DNA of 64,000 nucleotides from Tenebrio molitor (taxonomy: Eukaryota; Arthropoda; Insecta; Coleoptera; Tenebrionidae). Numbering within the stretch: the first letter of the stretch is position 1; every line of letters starts with the position of its first letter. The stretch covers positions 14,198,001 to 14,262,000 of the forward strand of contig NC_091050.1 of the NCBI RefSeq assembly GCF_963966145.1, read 5' to 3'. Made by a program: the position numbers and the translations under genes. Below, piece by piece: positions 55,010 to 64,000 of this stretch. Below the pieces are notes generated by a model. The model searched no databases, was not told the origin of the DNA, and saw only the letters and a list, made by a program, of their open reading frames with translations.

Positions 55010-58000
55010 TATGTACATATTTTTTTTAAATCTTGTTCGCGTGTTTTTTCAAAATTTTTAAGAATTTTTATCTCCCAGGTGAAGAAAGACAAATGGATCA
55101 AATTCCCTCATGTTATAAGGACTGATTTTTGCAAAATTTTGTAAATATCGTCCAAAATAACATCACGAAGAAGTGAATCTGAGCACGATCTCCAAAATAT
55201 GATTCTTCACAGGGTGAAGACCTGAAGAGATAAAACTAAAACAGGGAGGATGCACCAAGTCAGCGCAGGCAGTCATAAATTTAAACAGATTTTATGGTGA
55301 ACATCAATTTCGGAAGCAATTCTTCACGACAGACCGAGTTCCCTGACGGAAATACAAAGCAAGATTACAATCGAATCGGTGTACTTCTTGCATAATAGGA
55401 ATTCCAGATTCAAAGGCGGTTGTTTGACCAAGTTTTTTCTGGTGGACCGAGATCCGGCCAGCTCGGCGGCACTCCCAAGCCCTCGCCCGCGGAAGCGAGC
55501 GGTCCCAAGACTTGCAAATTGGCAGACCAGCTCGATTTGGCCAATTACATCCCGCTCGTCGGGCCGCGTTCCACAACACCTGTAAAGAATTACGCAACAG
55601 CCATCTCCATAAATAATTTTCCTCGTTTCAGTCGGCGGTTATCTCGTAATTTTATAGTCGGATAATTTCCCGGTGTTAATAGCTCGGAGGATCGAATATC
55701 CAGCACGCCTCCACTAGCTCCCACGATTTTTCGATCGATCCCGCCGCAGCGGGTCAACCCCCGTTATCAGCCCCGCCCGAGAGGCACCAAATCCTCCGGG
55801 GCCCAGACAAACCCAGGAGGCGGCGGTCGGGGCGGCGAACGCGAGGAATTCGTCGGCAGCACAGTTAGATTTCGAAACATCGCGGCCGCAGGAACATCTG
55901 TGGTGTGCGGTGACATCACAATGGTCATCGGCCGAGGCGTTCGGGGAGTGCTGCGTCTTGAGCGGACTCCAGAGGGTGTGCGGGGAGCGATACGCACCGC
56001 TGGGCTGCTCCGGGTCGACAACCGGGCAACCCCGTGGTTGCTGCATGAGGTACGAGTTTACACCGAGTGCATCCCCCCGAACAAAGAACTGAATTTCTTG
56101 CGGCGACCTTGAAGGTGAAGCAGTTGTCTAACGAGTGGAACCGTTTTCCCGAAAAAATTCGAAGCGGACGCTCCTCCACAACTGTTTCGGGTCGAGGGAC
56201 ACACAATCTAAAACAAAAATCATCTCCCAGCTGCACAACCAGGAAAAATCCAAATGCCGAAACGTCACACACTTGTTCAAATGGACATTTCATCTGTCAA
56301 AAATTATTTGTCTACCAACCAATCATTCCGAGTAATTATCTTGACATTTCAACGTCAAATAAATTGATTTGACGCTGCACAATTCAAATTTATCTACTCA
56401 CGGACGAACCATCACATTTCAACATAATATTTTGGAGGTGCTCATTATTTTAATCGTTGCCAACTTTGAAAAATTTACAAAAATCCAAAATCTCGAAAAT
56501 ATGTCTGTTCGAATGGTTAAATTCTCATTTGTTCAAATTATCAACTTGACTATTGCTATTGTAGAAAATTCTGCAAAACCAGAGTTTTTATCAGTATCTG
56601 AACCTGAACGATTAAAAATAGACCAGAATCAGGAAAAATGATTGGTTGAATGTTGTTAGTTCGAATGATTTTTTTGTGGGTCAAGAGTAAATCTCAACGG
56701 CAGATGTTGCAGTTGATCAAATGAAATTCGTAACAACAGAATTTTGATCATTGTCCACTTCTAAAAATAGAGCAGATATTTAAAATCGAACACTTTGAAA
56801 AGTAAAAATGAGATTTGCAGTTGTTGAGATTAATGTTTGTGGTGCCAACGAGGAAAGTGTTTCAACCACTCATTTGAACCACTTTTATTGATATTTGTAC
56901 ATCACACGATCTGATTTAGTGTTATCAAGTTTGAATGTATTTACTTTTGTAGGAAATTCGCTACAAAACGTTGTGACAATGAATATTTGTAAATAAAAAA
57001 TTCCTTGAACTAATCAGGTTCAAACTTTTCACTAGAAAGAGTGAGAAGATGCGATATCGCCACGTGCGAGACAGAGACAACCGACCTGGACGACTTGATC
57101 AAATGAAAATTGTAGACTCAACAGAATTTTGATCGTTGCCAACTTTTAAAAATAGAAACAACTGTGCTTTCACATCTGACGGATGTCAGATATGGATAAC
57201 ATTTTCCATAAAAATAAACACACTCGCGAAAACTGCGTTTTTCAACATATTCGAAAGGCGAAAACCAGATTTTTCTGAAAAAAGATAAGCAGTTGATTTT
57301 TGGGTCGGTTATCTTATCTCCACTATAAATAAACCTAAAACACCTTCACAGTGGGTCTTGCGAGCCGGGTCTAGTCCAAAAAATCTGCTGGGTCAGCGGT
57401 CCCCCCTTTCTTTGCGGTGTCAAGAACATAGTAAAACATGGGAGAGTCGCTGGTTAAACAATGCAAAATTGAATTACAGCCTAACATAATCTAGAGGTTT
57501 TATTGCGAGATAAACCTACCGTTCTCAGATAACACCAGTGGCGTAGAGGCGGAGCTGTGCATAAAAACGTGGAAATAGAAAATACTACAGCTACCCAACA
57601 GTAGTGTTGTTGAACTGTTGGACACGAAATGCGTGAGGCGAACCTTTCCGACAATGGGACGGTTTAATTAAGTCCCGAAGGCGGATGAATGCAAATTATT
57701 TGTCTGTGCCTGACTATCACACAAGTGACAGAAGGTGCTTTGTGTTTTGCCAGTGCAGACGCCAACTTCAATTTCTCAGTTGAGACCACAATTTCTGTAC
57801 CATTCCCGTGGTGTAAAGTTTATTTAAATGTATTCAGTCAAAAGAAATGGTCAAGATGTTTTAGCCGACATCCGACACCGAGTACACATCATTAGAAATA
57901 GAAAGTCTCTTGTCAACTGTTGTACGAAACATGACTCTCTGAAGACATTGTTGTGTTACGATTGGCACGGATTTAAATATTTTGTTAAGACTTGAAGGAG

Positions 58001-58700
58001 AGACTCTGTCGATTAGTTGTCGAGGGCTTTGGGTGATGAGTGCGGTACGATGTCTCCGAGATTCCTCTGGATTTAAGAATCCTGAGCGAGCGTCCGTCCA
58101 GCATTTCCCACGAAAAATTCCGAAACGTTCCACGAATAACCCCGTGTCACGATCCTTATCACGGTGATGTTCTTCTTAAATCAGTCAAACGGCCAACCCC
58201 TGACCCTCTAAGCCCACCGCGGCGGGTCAATGACCAGCCGATAACAGCCAATTGAACCCGCTGTCAATCAAAGGGTGGGCATTAACGCACGGTTTGTCTC
58301 CGGCGTCGAATCGAAAAAGTCCAACAGCAGCTCGGCCACTTGTCGGAGCAGGACAGACGTTTCTTTTGCCGGAAATCATTACGGTCGGTTTTATGCATGG
58401 CCGAGGAGGGGCTCCCATAGAAGGGGAACGAAAAGGGGCGCATTATGCAACGCGCTACTTGCTCGGGGCCGAAAAGCAAGGTCAGCGTGGTACAACAGGT
58501 TGGCTCCAAGTCAGGTGTTGTGAGATATGAGCCGAGCGAAAAGTCGACGGAAAAGTGTCGACTGTCGAGCTTGGACGTTTTCTCTTCAGTCAGGGGTGGC
58601 GCGTGTGCGCACTTTAGAAAGTAGGTTAAACCATCGGATGGTTTAGGTGTCAGCCAGTGGCGTAGGAGGCGAGTGGGAGGGTTAGTCGAAACCAGAGTCA
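55010..58700. other. Spacer without recognised genes
   Basis: A moderately G+C-rich patch at about 55,440-56,060 supports overlapping frames on both strands but no family resemblance. A TATAAATA at about 57,315 stands alone without a gene after it. Confidence 0.45.
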
Positions 58701-58710
58701 AAAGTAAAAA

Positions 58711-58716
58711 TTTATT
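58711..58716 (-). terminator. Polyadenylation signal of the Fcp3C-like gene
   Basis: AATAAA on the minus strand begins 12 bases after the TGA at 58728, implying a very short 3' UTR. Confidence 0.6.
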
Positions 58717-58727
58717 AGGTGCGAGGC

Positions 58728-59238
58728 TCAACCGATGGGGCACTTGTAGGGGACGTTGTCCCTGCAGCAGAACTCCCGCCCTGCCGACAAGTTGGTGCTC
58801 TGCCACTTGTCGCTGTAGTTCTTGATGAAGAGATAGGCGCGCTCCTTGTGCACCAGCTCCCTGTCCACGGTGGCACAGATGATGGCGGCGCTCTTGGGCA
58901 AGTGCGCGATGATCTGGAAGACAAACCCATCAGACCCACCCCGCATCCGCCGCGCTTTCCACCCCAGCGGGCCCCGACAATGGCCATTCTCTCACCATTT
59001 CGAGGCACCTATTGGTGCACTGGCGATTTCCCATGGCGTTGTTCATGCACGGGGTGTCCATTTCCTGCGTCAGCACCGGCACCCCCTTCGGCTGCTCCTT
59101 TGACCCTTTCTTGAACTGTCCACTCAAGAATACGCCACATGTGCACGGAACTGGTTTGTTGTCGGCTATTGTTCCGTTGAAAGGGTCACCTGCGCTCGCA
59201 AGCGCACACAGGGTGAGAACCGACGTTACCAGCAACAT
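58728..59238 (-). CDS. Follicle cell protein 3C-1-like secreted protein
   Basis: Two coding exons, 59238-58996 and 58913-58728, are joined across an 82-base intron in phase 0 (CLEM then IIAHLPKSA), giving 142 residues. A hydrophobic signal peptide (MLLVTSVLTLCALASAG) is followed by CTCGVFLSGQFKKGSKEQP, ten or so cysteines in conserved spacing, ERAYLFIKNYSDKW, NLSAGREFCCRDNVPYKCP and a stop. I recall this arrangement from insect follicle cell protein 3C-1 proteins, a small conserved secreted family first named from Drosophila ovarian follicle cells; its biochemical role is not known to me. A 5' UTR intron (59240-59295, GTGAGT...TTTTCAG) places the acceptor just before the ATG. Confidence 0.75.
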
Positions 59239-59239
59239 C

Positions 59240-59295
59240 CTGAAAACGCCCCAAAAAAACTAATTAGAGGGTGGGAACCGACACAAGCGACTCAC
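59240..59295 (-). other. 5' UTR intron of the Fcp3C-like gene
   Basis: Donor CAG/GTGAGTCG and acceptor CGTTTTCAG/GATG frame a 56-base intron ending one base before the start codon. The leader exon would lie above 59296. Confidence 0.6.
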
Positions 59296-59793
59296 CTGAC
59301 CGCGACTCGAACGCTCCGAAGCCTTCAAGGGTTTAAGTAATTCGTGTTGTGCACACCGTGCGGATTCTTGTTGGGAAAACAATAAACACCAATGTTTGGC
59401 CTACTTCTGTTTTTGGCGTAAACAGATTGCGATCGAGGGTGGTAAATTTAGGACGGATGGAGTTACGGCGATGTCCCACAAGGAGCTGTCGACGGTCCAT
59501 CACTGCTCACGCCCCCGCAACACCTCAACACCTTATCTTATTTTTAAACCGCTCCGACACTCGGCATTTTTCAAATTAATACAAATGTAAACATCACAAC
59601 GACTCGCAATCAATCAACATAAACATTTACCATTGTACAAGAACGAAACAAAATAATAACAATACACTTGCTTCTTGTTTTTAACAGATTTACCCAACTC
59701 TCGAGCATACTCGCATGATACAGTTGTTTGCATAACCAGTGGCGCTGTACTTTCGGTTTTAAAAAAACAAAACAAAAGAAAACAGTTTTATTT

Positions 59794-60183
59794 TTATTTC
59801 TTCGGGAGGATCAACTTGGCATTGCCGTACAATACAACTTTGTCTCTACCTGGCACCTCGCAGGTGAACTTGACAGTCGCAATCTTGCGATTTTCCACCA
59901 TCTCGACCGTGATTTTCACCTCTTCGTCTACGTAACACTTGTTGGGAAAATTCAAAGTTTGGGCCACCACGATCGAGCCCGGTCCTGGCAACTCAGTCCC
60001 GATGACTCTGGACACCAAAGAGTTGAGAAAAGCGCCGTGTACTAGCGCCCTCTCCCGGCCATCCGTCGAATGAATCGGATTTGTGTCGCCGCTCAAATCT
60101 GTAAACTTGGCCAAGTCCTCTTTGGTTATCGTCCTGAAGCATGTCGCCTTGTTGGAAAAGTGGCGCACAGCCCCTCTAATCAT
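59794..60183 (-). CDS. HTD2-like mitochondrial hydroxyacyl-thioester dehydratase
   Basis: A complete single-exon frame of 129 residues. The N-terminus MIRGAVRHFSNKATCF is basic and amphipathic, as in mitochondrial targeting peptides. The hot-dog fold hydratase-2 signature SGDTNPIH (Asp33, His38) is intact, followed by LVHGAFLNSLVSRVIG, LPGPGSIVVAQTLNF, and a C-terminal strand VVLYGNAKLILPKK. HTD2 catalyses dehydration of 3-hydroxyacyl-ACP in mitochondrial type II fatty acid synthesis, which supplies lipoate precursors. The start ATG lies inside the end of the upstream ARMC7 frame (8-nt overlap, ATGATTAG), with no room for its own promoter outside ARMC7. An AATAAA at 59787-59792 follows the stop immediately. 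Vertebrate HTD2 is likewise the downstream cistron of a dicistronic mRNA, but with RPP14. Confidence 0.85.
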   Translation of the reverse strand: MIRGAVRHFSNKATCFRTITKEDLAKFTDLSGDTNPIHSTDGRERALVHGAFLNSLVSRVIGTELPGPGSIVVAQTLNFPNKCYVDEEVKITVEMVENRKIATVKFTCEVPGRDKVVLYGNAKLILPKK

Positions 60184-60801
60184 TCTTGGACGCTTCTTCC
60201 ATAAACACCTCTCCTAGGTTTTTGTAGCGCGTGTTGGGGTGGGACTGGTAGACTTTCACCTTGTCGAGGATCTCAGGTGTGATAAGGTGTCTAAAAGAGG
60301 GAAACAGCAAGTAGTAGAGCGTTGTTATGGCGTTCAGGGCGATTTCGTCGTTTTTGTGGAGCAACTGGTTGGAGATGAGCTTGATGCCGTTCAGTTTGAT
60401 GATGTAGTCTTTGCTTTCGGGGTCTGCAAGTGAGAGATTGGAGATTTTGCACAGTCGGTGTGCTGACAAACCTGGACTTATGTTGCATAGGGCTGCCAGT
60501 CCAAAGTGCAGAAAATCCTCGTTGTCGCTGGACAGCTGGTCCAGGAACAAATCGATGGCGTGGAGCTGCTTGAGAAACTCGAAGTTGATGGGGTCGTAAG
60601 CGAAGTTGGACAGATTGGACAAGACTTGGCGTTTCGCCTCTGCATAAATAATCATCGGTGATTCGATAATAGCGCTACAAAAAGTCACTCACCGTTAGAT
60701 TTTGATGTTCCGAATTCTACGATCAGCTGTTTGAGAAATTCGTAGCGTCCGACACCGTCGGGACCCGTTTTCTTCAACAGTGTTGACTTTCTGGTGAACA
60801 T
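60176..60801 (-). CDS. ARMC7: ARMC7, armadillo repeat-containing protein 7
   Basis: Three exons, 60801-60693, 60639-60472 and 60423-60176, are separated by introns of 53 and 48 bases (GTGAGT...TATGCAG and GTTTGT...TTGCAG). Together they encode 174 residues from MFTRKSTLLKKTG to EEASKND. NEAKRQVLSNLSNFAYDPIN, LDQLSSDNEDFLHFGLAALC, NISPDPESKDYIIKLNGIKL and LLHKNDEIALNAITTLYYLL are successive armadillo-type helices and match my memory of ARMC7, a small nuclear protein reported with spliceosome components. The length is close to the 198 residues of the human protein. The stop overlaps the start of the dehydratase downstream. Confidence 0.88.
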
Positions 60802-61330
60802 GACTTTTTAAGGGCGAATCTTCTAGGTTATGTTGGCAACGTCAAATTTTTTGGTTAGGTTTTAGCCGCATTTGTGATGATTTTATTACTTTTGTTTAAT
60901 TTTGAAATTTCCACCATATGATGCCAACGAAAAGCTACGCAGCAAGTGGACAGATTCATTTGTAAAATTTGTAATTGCAAAAATAATGTTATCGTGCAAG
61001 GCAAGGGGGGATAAACTGGGATAAACTAATTCGAGGCATTGCCGAAACAAAATCTAGGAAGAAAGAAAGACAATCTAAACCTGACATTTCGGCCATAGAT
61101 TTTCGGCATTCTTAAAAAAAAATTTACTGATTTACATAAATATTTTTTCACTAGGAATTTCGTTGTTCCGTTTAAACTAAAAAATATTTGCTGTGCTTAA
61201 TTTTAATGCACAGAAGTGTATGTAGCACCTACTTAATAAATAATAACTTAATAATGGCAGAAGTAATTCAAGCAAAAATAATATATTATACCTAATTTAT
61301 TATTATGTTAATAAAGCCGTTTGCATTTGT
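60802..61330. other. Region upstream of ARMC7
   Basis: Presumably holds the promoter of the ARMC7-HTD2 transcription unit; no TATA box at a sensible distance. AT-rich beyond 61,100. Confidence 0.4.
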
Positions 61331-61334
61331 GTAG

Positions 61335-61660
61335 ATATGTAGAAGATATTTTCATATTTGATGGTGGAAACAAAAGACTGAGAAGGGGAAATGTCACAAA
61401 TTTGTATTGTCAGTGTCAAATTTCTCAAAGACGTTCGTGATTGCGACAGAAATACAGCAATAACTTTTCCTTTTGAAGCACTGACAAAAATTGGTTTCCT
61501 TAGAATTTGTTCTTTCAGTCTATTTAGCGAAAATTTAAATTTACCTAGACATTCCTTTTTACGGCGTTTATGAGAAATTTGACACTGACAATACATTTTT
61601 GTGACATTTCTCAGTCTTTTGTTTCCGCCACCAAATATGAAAATACCTCTATGTATTCTC
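61335..61660. repeat. Long inverted repeat (foldback element), about 100-bp arms
   Basis: The left arm (61340-61440) contains GTGGAAACAAAAGACTGAGA, AATGTCACAAATTTGTATTG and TCAGTGTCAAATTTCTC. The right arm (61562-61655) carries GAGAAATTTGACACTGACAA and TCTCAGTCTTTTGTTTCCGC, its reverse complement. The 120-base spacer is unrelated. A 197-codon minus-strand frame spans the whole structure but includes both arms and has no family resemblance, so it is not called a gene. Confidence 0.8.
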
Positions 61661-61664
61661 ATCA

Positions 61665-62290
61665 TGAAAGAAAGGATACCTATTTTCCAAATTTTGTGTT
61701 GCGACAATTTTTTGAGGCAGTGTAGGTATATCTTACTTAGGTATTGGTTATCAAAAGAGTTCTGAAGAGAACTGTTTTTTGAAAGACAAAATGAAAACGG
61801 AGGAATGCATTTGCAGAAAAACCAAGAAAGCATGAAAAAACAACTCAAAATCTCAAAAATTGAAATTTGTAATGACATCTGTCTCATGTTGCCCAATGTT
61901 GCCTATAATACATAAATTTTCAAGTATTGGTACCTGCTGTGCGTTGTCTCCGCTGATTTTCTACTTCTAATGAAATCAGCGCAGAAAACGCTGCTGTGAA
62001 ACGTCAATAGCAGACGCAGGTCATGTCAACTTCTTGATTCGGACTAACCTCATCAGACTGACTGTACTTAATCAAAATTACCGCTCACTTGGAGAAGAAA
62101 GATGCCAATATTTAAATATATAACTTTAAAAAATGTCTGTTACAGTAAAGATGTACAGAACAAAATGAATTGCATTTTTTAACAGCCTACTGTTACATTT
62201 TAAAAATGCAAGTATTCCTCGATCATCCGATCACCGAGCGCACGACCCGCGACGTTTTCTGCCGAAAATGATAAAAATTCGAAGTGAGAG
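61665..62290. other. Spacer without recognised genes
   Basis: AT-rich; no reading frame with family resemblance, RNA gene or repeat. Confidence 0.5.
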
Positions 62291-62298
62291 GGGCGAAA

Positions 62299-62700
62299 CT
62301 ATAAAAGAGAGATACCAATGCAGATTAGTGGAGAGGTCTTTGGGCTTTGGTGAGTCGTGTTTCGTTTTTGGTTCCTGGTCTTGGTTGGTGGTCAGGTCGG
62401 CGTCGGAATGTGAAGGGGGCTAAAAACGGCGAAAAAAGGGTGACGTCGAGGGTTCGAAGAGGGTGAGGCTGGAAGAAGAGTCCAGGAAGTCCAAACCCAG
62501 ACGCCGAGGAGCGGATTTACGGATCCCCGACGAAAGGTTCGCGGAGAACCAAACGCCGGAGTGCGGAGTCAGATTCCACGCCCGGAATTCGTCGTCAACC
62601 GTGGGCCCGAGGACGTCCCCCAGGAACGTCTAGATCTCCAGAGATCTTTTCAGGAAGGGACCGCGTCGTTTCAGGCAGAATGTTTTTTTGTTCGGGTCTG
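62299..62700 (+). promoter_or_regulatory. Possible TATA promoter and non-coding leader
   Basis: CTATAAAAGAGA at 62299-62310 is a good TATA box. A consensus donor TTTG/GTGAGTCG lies about 50 bases downstream (62350), and the following 300 bases are G+C-rich and purine-rich like a 5' UTR, ending near an acceptor-like CGTTTCAG at about 62,673. No coding sequence follows inside the window, so the gene, if real, continues beyond 64,000 or is non-coding. Confidence 0.3.
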
Positions 62701-63540
62701 CTGGTGACCTGGCCTGCAAACGGCCGGTCAAACCGATAACAGGTTTTTTGTAATAGTTCTTATTTTATTCCTTATCTTTTGGGTCTCCGTCCGCCGCACA
62801 ACTTCTTTCTCTTTTAGAATTTTCCTTTTCTTTTGGGAAACGAGGTGAGGCCCGAGGGAACGGTCCCGCCGATCGTGGGCATCGTAGAAGAATAGCGTCG
62901 AGGACGATATCGGGCTTCGCTTTTGGTTCCCTCCCCCTTTTTTTTTAATTTTTGTTTTTGGACCCATGTACATTTCGAGAGTTTTTCTTTTTTTTATCGC
63001 GGCGAGGGCACAACCCTTCAGTTTGTAGGTACAACAATTTAGTGTGAGAAACGTTTTTTTGTTGTTGAAAATAATCATCTACATGTGCAGGACGGAGTGA
63101 AAATATACTTAATTATTTTTTTTAAACCACTCGGAGTTTTCCTTTCTTCCGGTTATCACCACCCACCCCCACATTTTGGTTGTACTCTCGAGCAGTCTCC
63201 AGTGGATCTCGACCCGAAGTCTGTTAAATCGTTATTTTGGGAAAATCTTACCAAAAGGGAGAATAAATAAGGTAACGTAACCTAGGGCAAATTGCATTGA
63301 ACTTGAACTTCTTTTGAATTAGGTAGTTTTTAAGACACCAAGAATGATGTAAAATACTGAAAACCATTTAATTTTATTTAAGACTAAGAGGTGTTTGAGG
63401 GCGTGAGTTGCTGAAACAAAGCATAATAATTAGTACAACATCTGCTGCAAAACACATAATTTCACACAAAATGAAGGCTGTCATTTGAATTAACAAATCA
63501 ATAAATCACAGGTACAAAATACGTTAATTATATTTTTAAC
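62700..63540. other. Spacer without recognised genes
   Basis: AT-rich flank of the leader candidate; a 116-codon minus-strand frame has strongly biased Lys/Arg content and no family resemblance. Plus-strand AATAAA at about 63264. Confidence 0.4.
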
Positions 63541-63944
63541 CAAACTAAAGTCCATTCATTTTGTATTGAACTTTTCAAGGTCAAATAATTTTATTTTTTG
63601 GCTTTGTAATTATGTTTTGTAAATAGTGACATGCAGGTAAACACCGTAAACGTTGAATTGAGCATTGCTAAGGCCCGGTTTCTGGAACAGTCCGATAACT
63701 TAACGGCCGGTTAAATCAAGCGTTGCTATAGAAACGCTAGAAAGTGACCAATCACATTACATGATTTTTGTATTTATCGGAGAGTTAACTAACTGGCCAA
63801 ATAAAATGTTTCCAAAAACCGGGTCTAAATCACATTATGTTGGTTATATGCATGTCACTATTTACAAAACATAATTACAGTGCCAAGATTTAAATTATTT
63901 GACCTTGAAAAGTTCAATACAAAATGAATGGACTTTATGTTTTG
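63541..63944. repeat. Long inverted repeat with about 105-bp arms
   Basis: The left arm has AAGTCCATTCATTTTGTATT, GAACTTTTCAAGGTCAAATA and TTATGTTTTGTAAATAGTGA. The right arm from about 63840 has the reverse complements TCACTATTTACAAAACATAA, TATTTGACCTTGAAAAGTTC and AATACAAAATGAATGGACTT. The loop contains the MITE at 63672-63825. Confidence 0.88.
63672..63825. mobile_element. PIF/Harbinger-like MITE, 154 bp, nested in the hairpin loop
   Basis: GGCCCGGTTTCTGGAACA at the left and TGTTTCCAAAAACCGGGTC at the right are imperfect inverted repeats, and TAA flanks both sides (63669-63671 and 63826-63828). The TWA-type duplication and the G-rich ends match the MITE at 37074-37210 in kind but not in sequence. 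Confidence 0.75.
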
Positions 63945-64000
63945 ACAACATTTTTGGTACTTTTGTTAAGATCCATTTTTTTTAACTTGTTCAAAAACAA

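Noticed and set aside
55714..56046. 110-codon minus-strand reading frame
   Set aside because: Overlaps other frames of similar length on both strands in a G+C-rich patch and lacks any family resemblance.
57311..57350. TATAAATA as a core promoter
   Set aside because: No leader, splice donor or coding sequence follows on the plus strand.
61303..61896. 197-codon minus-strand reading frame
   Set aside because: It spans both arms of an inverted repeat, has no domain resemblance and biased composition; treated as accidental.
1..64000. tRNA, rRNA, CRISPR arrays or bacterial operons
   Set aside because: GGTTCGA-type B-box words (for example near 24,427 and 62,445) lacked a matching A box and cloverleaf; no direct-repeat/spacer array or prokaryotic gene was seen.

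Overview
The window is nuclear DNA from an insect, most likely a beetle and possibly a tenebrionid. The evidence is intron-containing genes with canonical GT/AG splice sites, clearly insect protein sequences (neuroligin, tramtrack, follicle cell protein 3C-1, ARMC7, an HTD2-like dehydratase), AT-rich introns and many short inverted-repeat elements. The species is an inference. No bacterial, organellar or viral genes were seen.

Layout. (1) 1-26,720, plus strand: the 3' half of a neuroligin gene. Five exons (8302-8562, 12785-13257, 22219-22370, 22616-22719, 25143-25951) encode the C-terminal half of the cholinesterase-like ectodomain, a membrane helix and a cytoplasmic tail. The first 8.3 kb and the long introns hold transposon remnants and dispersed repeats. 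(2) 26,780-40,025, minus strand: tramtrack (ttk). A BTB exon (39575-40025) and a common linker exon (35176-35626) can be joined in frame to any of three terminal C2H2 zinc-finger exons: a Ttk69-like exon (33814-34391), a Ttk88-like exon (32424-32953) and a third, unfamiliar exon (29317-30044). The two genes converge near 26.7 kb. (3) 40-58.7 kb: no confident coding sequence. It holds a G+C-rich, CpG-rich block (about 41.56-43.06 kb) that may be the ttk promoter, plus satellite-like and duplicated repeats. (4) 58.7-60.8 kb, minus strand: three compact genes, namely a follicle cell protein 3C-1-like secreted protein, an HTD2-like mitochondrial dehydratase and ARMC7. The ARMC7 stop overlaps the dehydratase start by 8 nt, which suggests one dicistronic mRNA. 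(5) 60.8-64 kb: two long inverted repeats and a possible TATA promoter.

How the parts relate. Neuroligin is a postsynaptic adhesion protein and Ttk is a BTB zinc-finger repressor whose DNA specificity is chosen by terminal-exon choice; they are neighbours without evident functional linkage. The most notable observations are the third in-phase zinc-finger exon of ttk, the ARMC7/HTD2 overlap, a degenerate tandem array in the large ttk intron that was later broken by two transposon insertions, and a tandem array of palindromic units at 7.2-7.5 kb with one flipped core.
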